Made by a program: the position numbers and the translations under genes. From Candidatus Bipolaricaulota bacterium (lineage in GTDB: Bacteria; Bipolaricaulota; Bipolaricaulia; Bipolaricaulales; Bipolaricaulaceae), in the NCBI GenBank assembly GCA_025060555.1, contig JANXBC010000031.1:1-13293 (forward strand): a stretch of DNA of 13,293 nucleotides, given 5' to 3'. The notes under the pieces were generated by a model, which was not told the origin of the DNA, did not search any database, and worked only from the letters and a program-made list of their open reading frames with translations. The stretch's first letter is position 1, and each line of letters begins with the position of its first letter. Below are positions 1-6,965 of the stretch, one piece after another.

Positions 1-448
<448 letters not shown>

Positions 449-533
449 AGCTTGCACTCAAGGGCTCGACAGAACATTCCGCCATCCCCTATCCACCTGT
501 CGAAGACCAACCTTCCCCGCCCTGATGGGCGCA
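449..533 (-). other. 5' leader of the rRNA transcript
   Basis: This stretch lies between the predicted transcription start (about 533) and the mature 16S 5' end, so it should be transcribed as the rRNA leader. It contains a small inverted repeat, CTTG/CAAG, just before the 16S start. I see no convincing boxA antitermination site; TGTTCT on the minus strand at 471-476 is only a weak match. Confidence 0.6.
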
Positions 534-539
534 ATCCCT

Positions 540-568
540 AGTATATAAAGGCCAGGGCCATGGGTCAA
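540..568 (-). promoter_or_regulatory. sigma70-type promoter of the rRNA operon
   Basis: On the minus strand TTGACC (568-563) is followed by a 17-base spacer and TATACT (545-540). Both hexamers are near consensus (5 of 6 each) and the spacing is ideal. The predicted start is near 533, giving a leader of about 85 nt before 16S. No A/T-rich UP element is apparent upstream of the -35. Confidence 0.85.
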
Positions 569-841
569 GGGGACGAATTGCCCCTGGGAGAGGGCCATGG
601 AAGACCCAAAAGGGACACCAATACCCCCTGAGAATGTGGGCTTTTCAAAGCTGTGCCCCGGCCACCATGAGTCCGCCGTGGCGGAGGAAGTGGATACGCG
701 GCGGGAACTTGGGAAGTCCTTCGCGACCAGCATCTGCCTATCGAGCAGCTTGGCCCCAGCCCACAGCGAAAAAGGCGTAGCCGCTCCCTCTCTTTGCCTC
801 AACACAAGCCGGAAGGGCTGCCTACATCATAGCCATCGTTA
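569..841. other. Intergenic region with strong RNA-structure potential, function unknown
   Basis: No convincing protein gene lies here. Open frames exist on both strands (minus 805-458 runs into the rRNA promoter and leader; plus 597-848 encodes 83 residues), but I recognise neither product. The sequence can fold. TGTGGGC (635-641) pairs perfectly with GCCCACA (759-765). Inside that helix sit a TCCGCC/GGCGGA hairpin flanked by CCAC/GTGG, a GGA(a)CTT/AAGTCC hairpin flanked by CGCG/CGCG, and CTGC/GCAG. A GGC-gta-GCC hairpin follows within AGC/GCT. A minus-strand TATGAT (831-826) could act as a -10. It does not match what I remember of RNase P RNA, SRP RNA, tmRNA or 6S RNA. It could be an unassigned non-coding RNA, a decayed gene or a small protein gene. 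Confidence 0.3.
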
Positions 842-2524
842 CTATTGACGACGTACGGGCCTATTCAGGTAAAGGTGACGCTTGATCTCCTGTTTTGTGC
901 TCTTCTCAAACGGCTGATCCACAATGGTGAGCGAATCTTTGTCTCGCAGACGCTTGAAGGAAGCGAGATTCTGCTGAGCCTCTTTGATTTTCTCCCAGAT
1001 GAGATCACGCGCTCTTTCGGGATCAGTAACCCCCTGTTCGCGGAGGAGATCCCAGTTGGGATAGACCATGGCCGCGACCATGGGCTGGCCACGCGTGGTA
1101 TCCTCGTATACCAAAACCTCAGCGATCTCGGGGATGCGGGAGAACTCCCATTCCACTTCCTCAGGGTAGACCTTTTTCCCCGACTCCAACATGATCATGT
1201 TCTTTTTCCGCCCGGCCAAATACAGGCGGCCTTGGGCATCCAGTTTCCCCAAGTCGCCGGTCCGGAACCACCCCTCCTCCGTGAACACTTCCCGCGTGCG
1301 TTTCGGGTTCTTGTAGTAGCCAAGCATGATATTAGGGCCACGGGCCAAAACCTCACCCAACCCTTCAGAATCGGGTTGATCGATCTTGATCTGAACCCCG
1401 GGCAGAGGCCGCCCCACTGTGCCGGGGGGATCAAACGCCTCAGAAATGGTCAAAACCGGGGCAGTTTCGGTGAGGCCGTACCCTTCCATGATACCAATGC
1501 CCAGGCGACGCAAAGCCCCCGCCACCTCCGGGTGAAGTGGAGCTCCACCGGAGATGAAGAACCTGAATTGCTCTCCAAGGAGCTTCTTCTTGATAAGTTT
1601 GCCAAGGAACCGGGGAGCGAAGCGGAAAAGAAGGCGTTTTCCCACGCTAGCTTGGATGTTCTCCGCCAGGCGTCGCCATAGGCCATGATAAAGCTTGGGG
1701 ACAGCAATGATGATGGTTACCCGGGCCTTTTGTGCAATGGAGATGAGGTTGCGGTAGTCGTCAGTGTAGGTGACGGAAGCCCCAACCCAAAGGGGAGCAA
1801 GGAAGCTCGCGGTGAGGCCGTAAATGTGATACCAGGGCACAATGGTCAGGGCCCGGTCCTCCGGCCCTACCCGGATCATCTTGAGCATGGCCTCGATGTT
1901 CGCGGTGATATTGCGGTGGCAAAGCATCACCCCTTTGGCGTCGCCAGTGGTGCCGGATGTGTACATGAGCACAGCAAGATCCTCCTGATCGGGCTGGGCT
2001 TCTTTGAAGGAGAGCTCTCCCGGAAGGATTTCCCAAAGCGAAAGGGCACCCACCGCTTCTTCGAGGGCTACAACCTCTTTGAGCCCCGGTACCTCCTTAG
2101 TTAGCGGGGCCAGTTCCCCATAGCGCTCGGGAGCGCAAAAGATCACGGAAACCTCGGCTTCCAAAAGAAGGCGACGGATCTCCGGAACCTGGAGGCCAAC
2201 GTCGAGGGGCATCGCCACGGCACCCAGTCGCTGAGTGGCCACGAACGCCACAGCCCAACCCAGGGAAGGCTTAGCGATGATAGCCACCCGGTCCCCTTCT
2301 CCCACGCCCCGGGCGTAAAGCCAGGTGGCCAATTTCCCCGCCAGGTCCCAAAGCTCCCTATACGTCGTTTCCTGCAAGGTAAGACGGCCCTCCCGCGCGA
2401 TAGGAAGCCGCAGGGCTACCCGATCCGCATAAGTACGCACCGCGCGCGCCAAAAACGCCGGAATGGTTGGGTACCGTCGAGCCGCTCGAGATGGCAACGT
2501 CACATACCGTTTATCCGTGCCCAT
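842..2524 (-). CDS. Long-chain acyl-CoA synthetase (AMP-forming, AMP-binding family)
   Basis: The predicted enzyme activates fatty acids to acyl-CoA through an acyl-adenylate, using ATP and CoA, in the cytoplasm or at the membrane. The 560-residue length fits the family. The P-loop YTSGTTGDAKGV is near residues 188-199, followed by GYGLTET, then the hinge-side motif GWFRTGDLG and the GRKKNMI motif before the C-terminal lid. The start at 2524 is preferred over an upstream in-frame ATG at 2587, because GAGGAGG lies five to six bases before it and conservation begins there. Near the C terminus the motif that usually reads GK-I-x-R appears as TKQEIKR, so the usual catalytic lysine position may be Glu546, with Lys544 close by. 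The gene stands alone, divergent from xseA and upstream of the rRNA operon. Substrate chain length cannot be read from sequence. Confidence 0.92.
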   Translation of the reverse strand: MGTDKRYVTLPSRAARRYPTIPAFLARAVRTYADRVALRLPIAREGRLTLQETTYRELWDLAGKLATWLYARGVGEGDRVAIIAKPSLGWAVAFVATQRLGAVAMPLDVGLQVPEIRRLLLEAEVSVIFCAPERYGELAPLTKEVPGLKEVVALEEAVGALSLWEILPGELSFKEAQPDQEDLAVLMYTSGTTGDAKGVMLCHRNITANIEAMLKMIRVGPEDRALTIVPWYHIYGLTASFLAPLWVGASVTYTDDYRNLISIAQKARVTIIIAVPKLYHGLWRRLAENIQASVGKRLLFRFAPRFLGKLIKKKLLGEQFRFFISGGAPLHPEVAGALRRLGIGIMEGYGLTETAPVLTISEAFDPPGTVGRPLPGVQIKIDQPDSEGLGEVLARGPNIMLGYYKNPKRTREVFTEEGWFRTGDLGKLDAQGRLYLAGRKKNMIMLESGKKVYPEEVEWEFSRIPEIAEVLVYEDTTRGQPMVAAMVYPNWDLLREQGVTDPERARDLIWEKIKEAQQNLASFKRLRDKDSLTIVDQPFEKSTKQEIKRHLYLNRPVRRQ

Positions 2525-2788
2525 AACACCCTCCTCACTGCGGAGGTTCCGCGCACAAGCAAAACAGGGGCTTCTCACCCGCCCCAAACAAAAGCTTATT
2601 CACTTTAACCGGTCAAGGGCAAGTTTGCCACCCCTGTCTCCATGGTGCGGAAAAACGGGGAGCCGGAAAACGCCACCGTTCCCTTGGGACAAAGCCATGT
2701 GCGGGGTGTGCGCGGGGTCGCCGGGCTCCATCCAGAAGCCACCTTCCTCTTGCAAGCAAGCGCTTAGCTCAGTACGTTATGTTGGGAC
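2525..2788. other. Divergent intergenic region between acyl-CoA ligase and xseA
   Basis: This 264-base spacer carries the leaders and promoters of two divergent genes. Toward xseA there is a promoter candidate at 2750-2778. Toward the ligase there is a TTGACC (2616-2611, minus), but no good -10 at standard spacing. A GGGGC/GCCCC inverted repeat followed by TGTTTT lies in the ligase leader on the minus strand and might be an attenuator-like hairpin, but it is short and unproven. I see no RNA gene. Confidence 0.4.
2750..2778 (+). promoter_or_regulatory. Putative xseA promoter giving a near-leaderless mRNA
   Basis: TTGCAA (2750-2755), a 17-base spacer and TACGTT (2773-2778) precede xseA. The -10 fits TAnnnT but matches the full consensus only 3 of 6. 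The predicted start at about 2785 leaves about 4 nt before ATG at 2789, and no Shine-Dalgarno sequence is present. The spacing of -10 to ATG (10 nt) is the same as for rnpA and rarA. Confidence 0.35.
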
Positions 2789-4468
2789 ATGCGCAAGGTG
2801 GAGTGTTCGGGAGAGTCGATTCTCATCCAGTTCGATTACGACGCTCGCCTTGTTCAGCTCGTGCGGGCCCTCCCGGAAAGCCGCTTCGACCAGAAACAGC
2901 GGCTGTGGCGCGTGCCCAAGGCCCACGTGGTCTCCGTGGTGGAGCTCCTCCAAAACGAGGGCTTCGCCTTCGACGCGGCCATTCAAAACCTCTACCGGGA
3001 GAAGAAGGCGCAAAGCCAAGACCTCACCGTCTCCGCCCTGAACGCCCGGGTCCGGGCGGTCCTGACCGAGGCCTTCCCCCAGCCCGTCTGGGTGGTGGGG
3101 GAGATCCTGGGCTACGAGAAGAACGCCCACAAGGAGCGGGTGGAGTTTCATCTCGTGGAGCGCCGCGAGGGGAGGATCATCGCCCAGGTGGAGGCCATCC
3201 TCTTCCCCGAGGCGCGGGACCTCATCGAGGGGAAGCTGGCCCAGGCCGGCTACCCCTTCCGGCTTCAAGACGAGATCACCGTGCGGGTCCTGGCGGAGGT
3301 GGACCTCTGGGTGCGGGAGGGCCTCTACCGCCTGGTCATCCGCGACCTGGACATCCACTACACCCTGGGCGAGGCGGCCCGCCGCCGGGAGGAGATCCTC
3401 CGGAAGCTCGCCAAGGAGGGGATCCTCGAGCGCAACCGCTCCCTGCCCTTCCCCCTCCTCCCCCTGCGGGTGGGCCTCATCACGAGCCTAGGCTCCGACG
3501 CCCAAAACGACGTCCTGAACACCCTCAAGGCCTCGGGCTTCGCCTTCCAGGTCCTCGTGCACGGGGCCCGCATGCAGGGGCATTTCACGGAGCCCTCGGT
3601 CCTCAACGCCCTGGACTGGTTCCGGGCGCACGCGGAGGAGTTCGACGTGATCCTCATCTGCCGGGGCGGGGGCTCTCGGGCGGACCTCGCGTGGTTCGAC
3701 TCCGAGGCCCTGGCCCGGGCCGTGGCCCTCTTCCCCCTCCCCGTGGTGGTGGGCATCGGTCATGAGGAGGACCGCTGCGTGCTCGATGAGGTGGGGTGGC
3801 GGCCCAAACCCGCCACGCCCTCCGGCGCGGCAAAACTTCTCGTTCAAAAGATTCAAGAAACACTGCGTCGGGTGGAAGAGAATTTCACCGCCATCCTGAC
3901 CAACGCGAACACCATAGTGGAAAAAGCCACACGCACGGTAACCGATAAGGAAAGGCTTCTGACTCGGATCACCCAGGAGAAGCTTGCCTGGGAAAGGCGG
4001 GAACTCAGCCACCGCGAGCGCAGGCTGGTCCAGGCCACGCAAAACCGGCTGCGCTTGGCTCGCGAATACCTGCGACGTGTGGGCCAAGTTTTGCCCCAGG
4101 CGGTGGGACGCACCTTGGGCGGCCAACACGCCCGTGCTCAGGAAGCCCAGCGCCGACTCCTGCGTGGAAGTAGGCGTGAGCTCAGCTTGGCTAGGGCAGA
4201 GCTAGAGCGGCGTGTTATCAGACTTGAACAGGCAATCCAACGAAAACTGGCTCAGGAGCAGGAAAGACTAGCTGGTCGTGCGAAACGCTTGCAAGCCTTG
4301 GATCCCAAACGGGTGGTGGAGCGAGGATTTGCCATCCTCCGCCTCCCCTTTGGCCGCGTTGTTACCGATCCGGACCAGGCTCCCGCTGGAACAGTTCTCA
4401 CTGCCGAGCTTCGCGCCGGGATCCTCCGCCTTCTTTCTCAAGGAGGAGAACGTGAAGGACGGAACTGA
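2789..4468 (+). CDS. xseA: Exodeoxyribonuclease VII large subunit with an N-terminal HARP-like domain
   Basis: ExoVII degrades single-stranded DNA from both ends in mismatch repair and damage processing. At 559 residues this subunit is about 100 longer than usual. Residues about 10-64 form an added domain resembling the HARP domain of SMARCAL1-type annealing helicases (QFDYDARLV...LPESRFD...LWRVP). An OB-fold follows at about 77-190, then the catalytic domain: GLITSLGSDAQNDVL, CRGGGSRADLAWF and GIGHEEDRCVLDEV, supplying D241, R292, H325 and D328, equivalent to the catalytic D155, R205, H238 and D241 of E. coli. A long charged coiled coil spans about 350-500, ending in the conserved LDPKRVVERGFAIL segment. 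ATG at 2789 is the only usable start: an in-frame stop lies at 2765 with no other start codon between. Base composition falls from about 75% to 50% GC near 3830. The gene overlaps xseB. Confidence 0.94.
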   Translation: MRKVECSGESILIQFDYDARLVQLVRALPESRFDQKQRLWRVPKAHVVSVVELLQNEGFAFDAAIQNLYREKKAQSQDLTVSALNARVRAVLTEAFPQPVWVVGEILGYEKNAHKERVEFHLVERREGRIIAQVEAILFPEARDLIEGKLAQAGYPFRLQDEITVRVLAEVDLWVREGLYRLVIRDLDIHYTLGEAARRREEILRKLAKEGILERNRSLPFPLLPLRVGLITSLGSDAQNDVLNTLKASGFAFQVLVHGARMQGHFTEPSVLNALDWFRAHAEEFDVILICRGGGSRADLAWFDSEALARAVALFPLPVVVGIGHEEDRCVLDEVGWRPKPATPSGAAKLLVQKIQETLRRVEENFTAILTNANTIVEKATRTVTDKERLLTRITQEKLAWERRELSHRERRLVQATQNRLRLAREYLRRVGQVLPQAVGRTLGGQHARAQEAQRRLLRGSRRELSLARAELERRVIRLEQAIQRKLAQEQERLAGRAKRLQALDPKRVVERGFAILRLPFGRVVTDPDQAPAGTVLTAELRAGILRLLSQGGEREGRN

Positions 4469-4703
4469 GCCTACCTATTCGGAGGCAGCAGCTAGACTCG
4501 ACGGGATCCTGGAGAAGATCGAGCGCGGGGATGTGGACATCGACGAGCTTTCCCAACTTGTGGCTGAGGCTGCAGACCTCGTCACCCTTTTGCGCAAGAA
4601 GATCACCGCCGCCGAGATGCAGATCAAAACGATCACCGAGCGCCTCGAGCGGGAAGAAATTCCTCCGGAAGGGAAGCAACCTGAAGAGGAAGTGCCATTT
4701 TAG
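4452..4703 (+). CDS. xseB: Exodeoxyribonuclease VII small subunit
   Basis: The 83-residue product is the small helical subunit that binds the coiled coil of XseA; several copies per XseA are usual. The family pattern is clear: YSEAAARLDGILEKIERGD, then a hydrophobic helix (VDIDELSQLVAEAADLV) and a second helix with LLRKKI, followed by an acidic tail. A GTG start at 4452 is chosen because AAGGAGG lies a few bases upstream and the family alignment begins just after it. It overlaps the last 17 bases of xseA, implying translational coupling. Its stop overlaps the pyk stop by 4 bases in convergent orientation, and I see no hairpin terminator between them. Confidence 0.93.
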   Translation: MKDGTEPTYSEAAARLDGILEKIERGDVDIDELSQLVAEAADLVTLLRKKITAAEMQIKTITERLEREEIPPEGKQPEEEVPF

Positions 4704-6073
4704 ACTTCTACCACGCGAATCAAGTTGGTGGTGCCAGGTTGATGAAAGGGAAGACCAGCGGTGAACACTACCCGGTCACCGCGAACTGCGAGACCAGCCT
4801 GCCGGGCTTCGGTTAATGCGCGATCCAAGAGTTCTTCCATACTTCCGACCTCGGGAATGAGTAGGGGCTGGAGACCCCAGACTAGGCTTAGTTTCCGGAA
4901 CACACTCATCCGGGGGGTCACTGCAGCTACGGGCACCCGGGGGCGAAGCGAGGCAACTAACCGGGCGGTCCAACCGGAGATAGTGGCGCAGAGGATGAGC
5001 TTGGCTCCAACTTCTTGAGCGATGACACAGGCGCTCTCCGCAATGGCGGCCGGAACTTCTCCCACAAGATCCGAAGCCAAGCCGGGAACACGGATGGGAA
5101 CATCCCCTTCTTCCGCAGCCTGTGCTGCTGCCGCCATCGCTCGCACTGCCTCCAGGGGATATTTCCCCACCGCGGTCTCATCCGAAAGCATTAAGGCATC
5201 AGCCCCATCCCAAACGGCATTGGCTATGTCAGCCACCTCTGCCCGCGTGGGCACAGGCGAAGAAACCATGCTCTGCAGCATCTGGGTGGCCACGATCACA
5301 GGCTTAGCCCGAGCATTGCAGAGATCCACAAGCTTCCGCTGAATCAAGGGCACGCGATACGGGTCGATTTCCACGCCGAGGTCACCGCGGGCGACCATCG
5401 CCCCATCAGCCGTGGCTACGAGCTCGTTCATATTGGCCACAGCCGCGGCCAACTCGACCTTCGCAAGAATAGCCGGCCCATCCAGACCCAGGATCCGCCG
5501 CGCTTCCTCAATATCCTCGCGACGCTGCACAAAGGAGATGGCCACATAATCAGCCTTCTCTTCCCGGGCAAGCTGGAGAGTGGCCTTGTCCTCGACAGTA
5601 ATAGCGGGGATGGGAAGCACAACGCCAGGGAAGTTCACCCCTTTACCCGCTTGAATCACCCCCGCCCGCAGCGCCCGACACCGCAGCCCTTTCCCAAAAC
5701 CCTCCACAACCTCGAGTTCCAAAACCCCATCGGCAAGAAGGATGCGCACGCCTGGGGGTACAACCCTCACTACTTCCGGCGGCACCAAGGGGATCCCGCC
5801 TTCCCCGAGGATCACCTCCTCCCCAGACCCCACCGTCACGGGTGTAGGGAGCTGGCCAACGCGCACTTTTGGACCCCGTGTGTCTAAAAGCACGCCCACC
5901 GGCCATTCCCGCGCTAGTTCCCGAACACGCGCGATGAGCGCCCGATGGAGATCAGGCGTCCCATGTGCAGTGTTGATGCGGAACACGTTGACCCCGGCCT
6001 CAAGGAGGGCCGCCATCTTATCCAGATCCCAGGAGCTTGGGCCCAAGGTGGCCACGATCTTTGTGCGCCGCAT
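4700..6073 (-). CDS. pyk: Pyruvate kinase, probably K+-independent type
   Basis: This enzyme makes pyruvate and ATP from phosphoenolpyruvate and ADP at the end of glycolysis. The 457-residue product has the TIM-barrel start RRTKIVATLGPSS, the substrate lysine region ILAKVE, the signature MVARGDLGVEI, ATQMLQSM and MLSDETAVGKYP. Its C-terminal allosteric-type domain ends near PGTTNLIRV. The K+ site is altered: the usual N-F-S-H-G is NTAHG (Ala36 where the K+-binding Ser76 of rabbit enzyme lies), and GPEIR is GPKVR (Lys69 at the Glu117 position). Lys117 is known to replace the need for K+ in this family. The ATG at 6073 is the first plausible start. TACGCT ends 6 nt before ATG (6085-6080), so a leaderless mRNA is possible. 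The gene is divergent from rnpA. Confidence 0.95.
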   Translation of the reverse strand: MRRTKIVATLGPSSWDLDKMAALLEAGVNVFRINTAHGTPDLHRALIARVRELAREWPVGVLLDTRGPKVRVGQLPTPVTVGSGEEVILGEGGIPLVPPEVVRVVPPGVRILLADGVLELEVVEGFGKGLRCRALRAGVIQAGKGVNFPGVVLPIPAITVEDKATLQLAREEKADYVAISFVQRREDIEEARRILGLDGPAILAKVELAAAVANMNELVATADGAMVARGDLGVEIDPYRVPLIQRKLVDLCNARAKPVIVATQMLQSMVSSPVPTRAEVADIANAVWDGADALMLSDETAVGKYPLEAVRAMAAAAQAAEEGDVPIRVPGLASDLVGEVPAAIAESACVIAQEVGAKLILCATISGWTARLVASLRPRVPVAAVTPRMSVFRKLSLVWGLQPLLIPEVGSMEELLDRALTEARQAGLAVRGDRVVFTAGLPFHQPGTTNLIRVVEV

Positions 6074-6079
6074 ACCCCT

Positions 6080-6085
6080 AGCGTA
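6080..6085 (-). promoter_or_regulatory. Possible pyk -10 element
   Basis: TACGCT on the minus strand fits TAnnnT and ends six bases before the ATG, so the A of ATG could be +1. The -35 at 17 bases spacing (TGGCTC) is poor. AGGGG directly before the ATG is too close for a normal Shine-Dalgarno site. Confidence 0.22.
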
Positions 6086-6109
6086 TCCCTGGCCCCAAAC
6101 ACGAGCCAG

Positions 6110-6138
6110 TTGCGTGAGCACACAATACCGGATATTTT
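6110..6138 (+). promoter_or_regulatory. Putative promoter of the rnpA-greA-lysS operon
   Basis: TTGCGT (6110-6115), a 17-base spacer and TATTTT (6133-6138) lie directly before rnpA. The predicted start at about 6145 leaves 1-4 nt before GTG 6146 or ATG 6149, so the first mRNA of the operon would be almost leaderless. Confidence 0.5.
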
Positions 6139-6148
6139 CTTTTGGGTG

Positions 6149-6520
6149 ATGGATTTCTCCTTTGGCCGGGAGCACCGCCTGACCCGGCAACGTGACATTG
6201 AGCGCCTCTTTCGGGAGGGGAGGAAGCTTGAGGGCCGGCTTTTCTCCTTTCGCGTGCGGTGGAAGGAGGACCCTAATCCCCGCCTCCTTGCCGTGGTGGG
6301 GAAAAAGGTGGGGAAGGCGGTGGTGCGAAACCGGGTGAAGCGCGGGATCCGCGAGGGTTTCCGCCACCATAAGGAGCTTTTTAAGCACCTGGACGTGGCG
6401 GTGATCGCCCGGCCGGAGGTGGCGTGCTTGCAACCCGGCGCAATAGCGGAGGAATGGGTGCGGGAATTCCAGGAGGTGTACGATGGCGCGCGAAACGGTG
6501 CTAACACGGGAGGGTTTTGA
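6149..6520 (+). CDS. rnpA: Ribonuclease P protein component
   Basis: RnpA is the protein cofactor of RNase P, which removes 5' leaders from precursor tRNAs. The 123 residues match the family throughout: LTRQRDIERLFREGRK at the N terminus, FSFRV, the basic RNR motif in GKAVVRNRVKRGIREGFR (Arg60-Asn61-Arg62), and VAVIARPEVA near the C terminus. ATG 6149 is used; GTG 6146 immediately before it is in frame and equally possible, and the ORF upstream of these is only antisense to pyk. No Shine-Dalgarno site precedes it. The usual upstream partner rpmH (ribosomal protein L34) is absent; the gene instead begins an operon with greA and lysS. The last 38 bases overlap greA and contain its ribosome binding site. 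Confidence 0.93.
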   Translation: MDFSFGREHRLTRQRDIERLFREGRKLEGRLFSFRVRWKEDPNPRLLAVVGKKVGKAVVRNRVKRGIREGFRHHKELFKHLDVAVIARPEVACLQPGAIAEEWVREFQEVYDGARNGANTGGF

Positions 6521-6965
6521 ACGAAAGAAGGCGGAGCTCGAGGCCAAGGAGCGCAGGCTTTATCAGGAGATCCCCGCTCTTTTGGCCCAGGCCAAGGAGC
6601 ACTCCGGCGGCGACTTCCGCGAGAACAAGGAATACCTGTACTTGGTGGAGGAGCAGGAGCTTTTGGAGCGGGAGGTGCGGGCCCTGCGCGAGCTCCTTGC
6701 CAACGCCCGCATCATCTCGGAAGAGGAGATCCGCACGGATGAGGTGGGCATCGGCTCGCGGGTGATCCTCAAGGACATGGAGACGGGGGAGGTGTGGACG
6801 GTCACCCTGGTTCCGCCGGCGGAGGTCGATCTCTTGCAAGACCGTATCGGAATTGACTCCCCTGTTGGCCGCGCCCTCCTTACCCACGGAAAGGGCAAGC
6901 AAGTAGTAGTGCAAGCCCCGGCAGGGAAAATCAGGTACGAGATCCTTGGTATCGAGAGGGGCTAA
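6483..6965 (+). CDS. greA: Transcription elongation factor GreA
   Basis: GreA enters the secondary channel of RNA polymerase and stimulates cleavage of backtracked transcripts. The 160-residue product has the N-terminal coiled-coil hairpin with the acidic tip GGDFRENKEY; Asp44 and Glu47 correspond to the conserved D41 and E44 of E. coli GreA. The second helix is LVEEQELLEREVRALRELL, followed by an FKBP-like C-terminal domain (IGSRVILKD, DSPVGRALL, YEILGIE). The start at 6483 has AGGAGGTG six or so bases upstream, inside rnpA, so translation is probably coupled to rnpA. The TAA stop shares one base with the lysS ATG (TAATG). Confidence 0.95.
   Translation: MARETVLTREGFERKKAELEAKERRLYQEIPALLAQAKEHSGGDFRENKEYLYLVEEQELLEREVRALRELLANARIISEEEIRTDEVGIGSRVILKDMETGEVWTVTLVPPAEVDLLQDRIGIDSPVGRALLTHGKGKQVVVQAPAGKIRYEILGIERG

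Noticed and set aside
471..476. boxA-like TGTTCT in the rRNA leader (minus)
   Set aside because: The rest of the boxA consensus is missing.
458..805. 115-residue open frame on the minus strand upstream of 16S
   Set aside because: It runs through the rRNA promoter and leader and resembles no family I know; more likely a chance open frame in GC-rich DNA.
597..848. 83-residue open frame on the plus strand with an SD-like GGGAGAGGG
   Set aside because: The product is not recognisable, it ends antisense in the acyl-CoA ligase 3' end, and the same DNA folds well as RNA. Kept only as an alternative in the entry for 569-841.
2588..2616. TTGACC-17-TTTTGT as a promoter for the acyl-CoA ligase (minus)
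   Set aside because: The -35 is good but the -10 matches only 3 of 6 bases; not enough to list as a promoter.
2779..3765. Long proline/glycine/arginine-rich frame overlapping xseA
   Set aside because: It is the alternative frame of the very GC-rich half of xseA, with the low-complexity composition typical of such shadows.
4440..4720. Terminator between convergent xseB and pyk
   Set aside because: The stop codons overlap and no GC hairpin with a T run is present on either strand.
6074..6547. Longer pyruvate kinase reaching upstream to 6547
   Set aside because: The extension is antisense to rnpA and has no family similarity; the family N terminus begins at the ATG at 6073.
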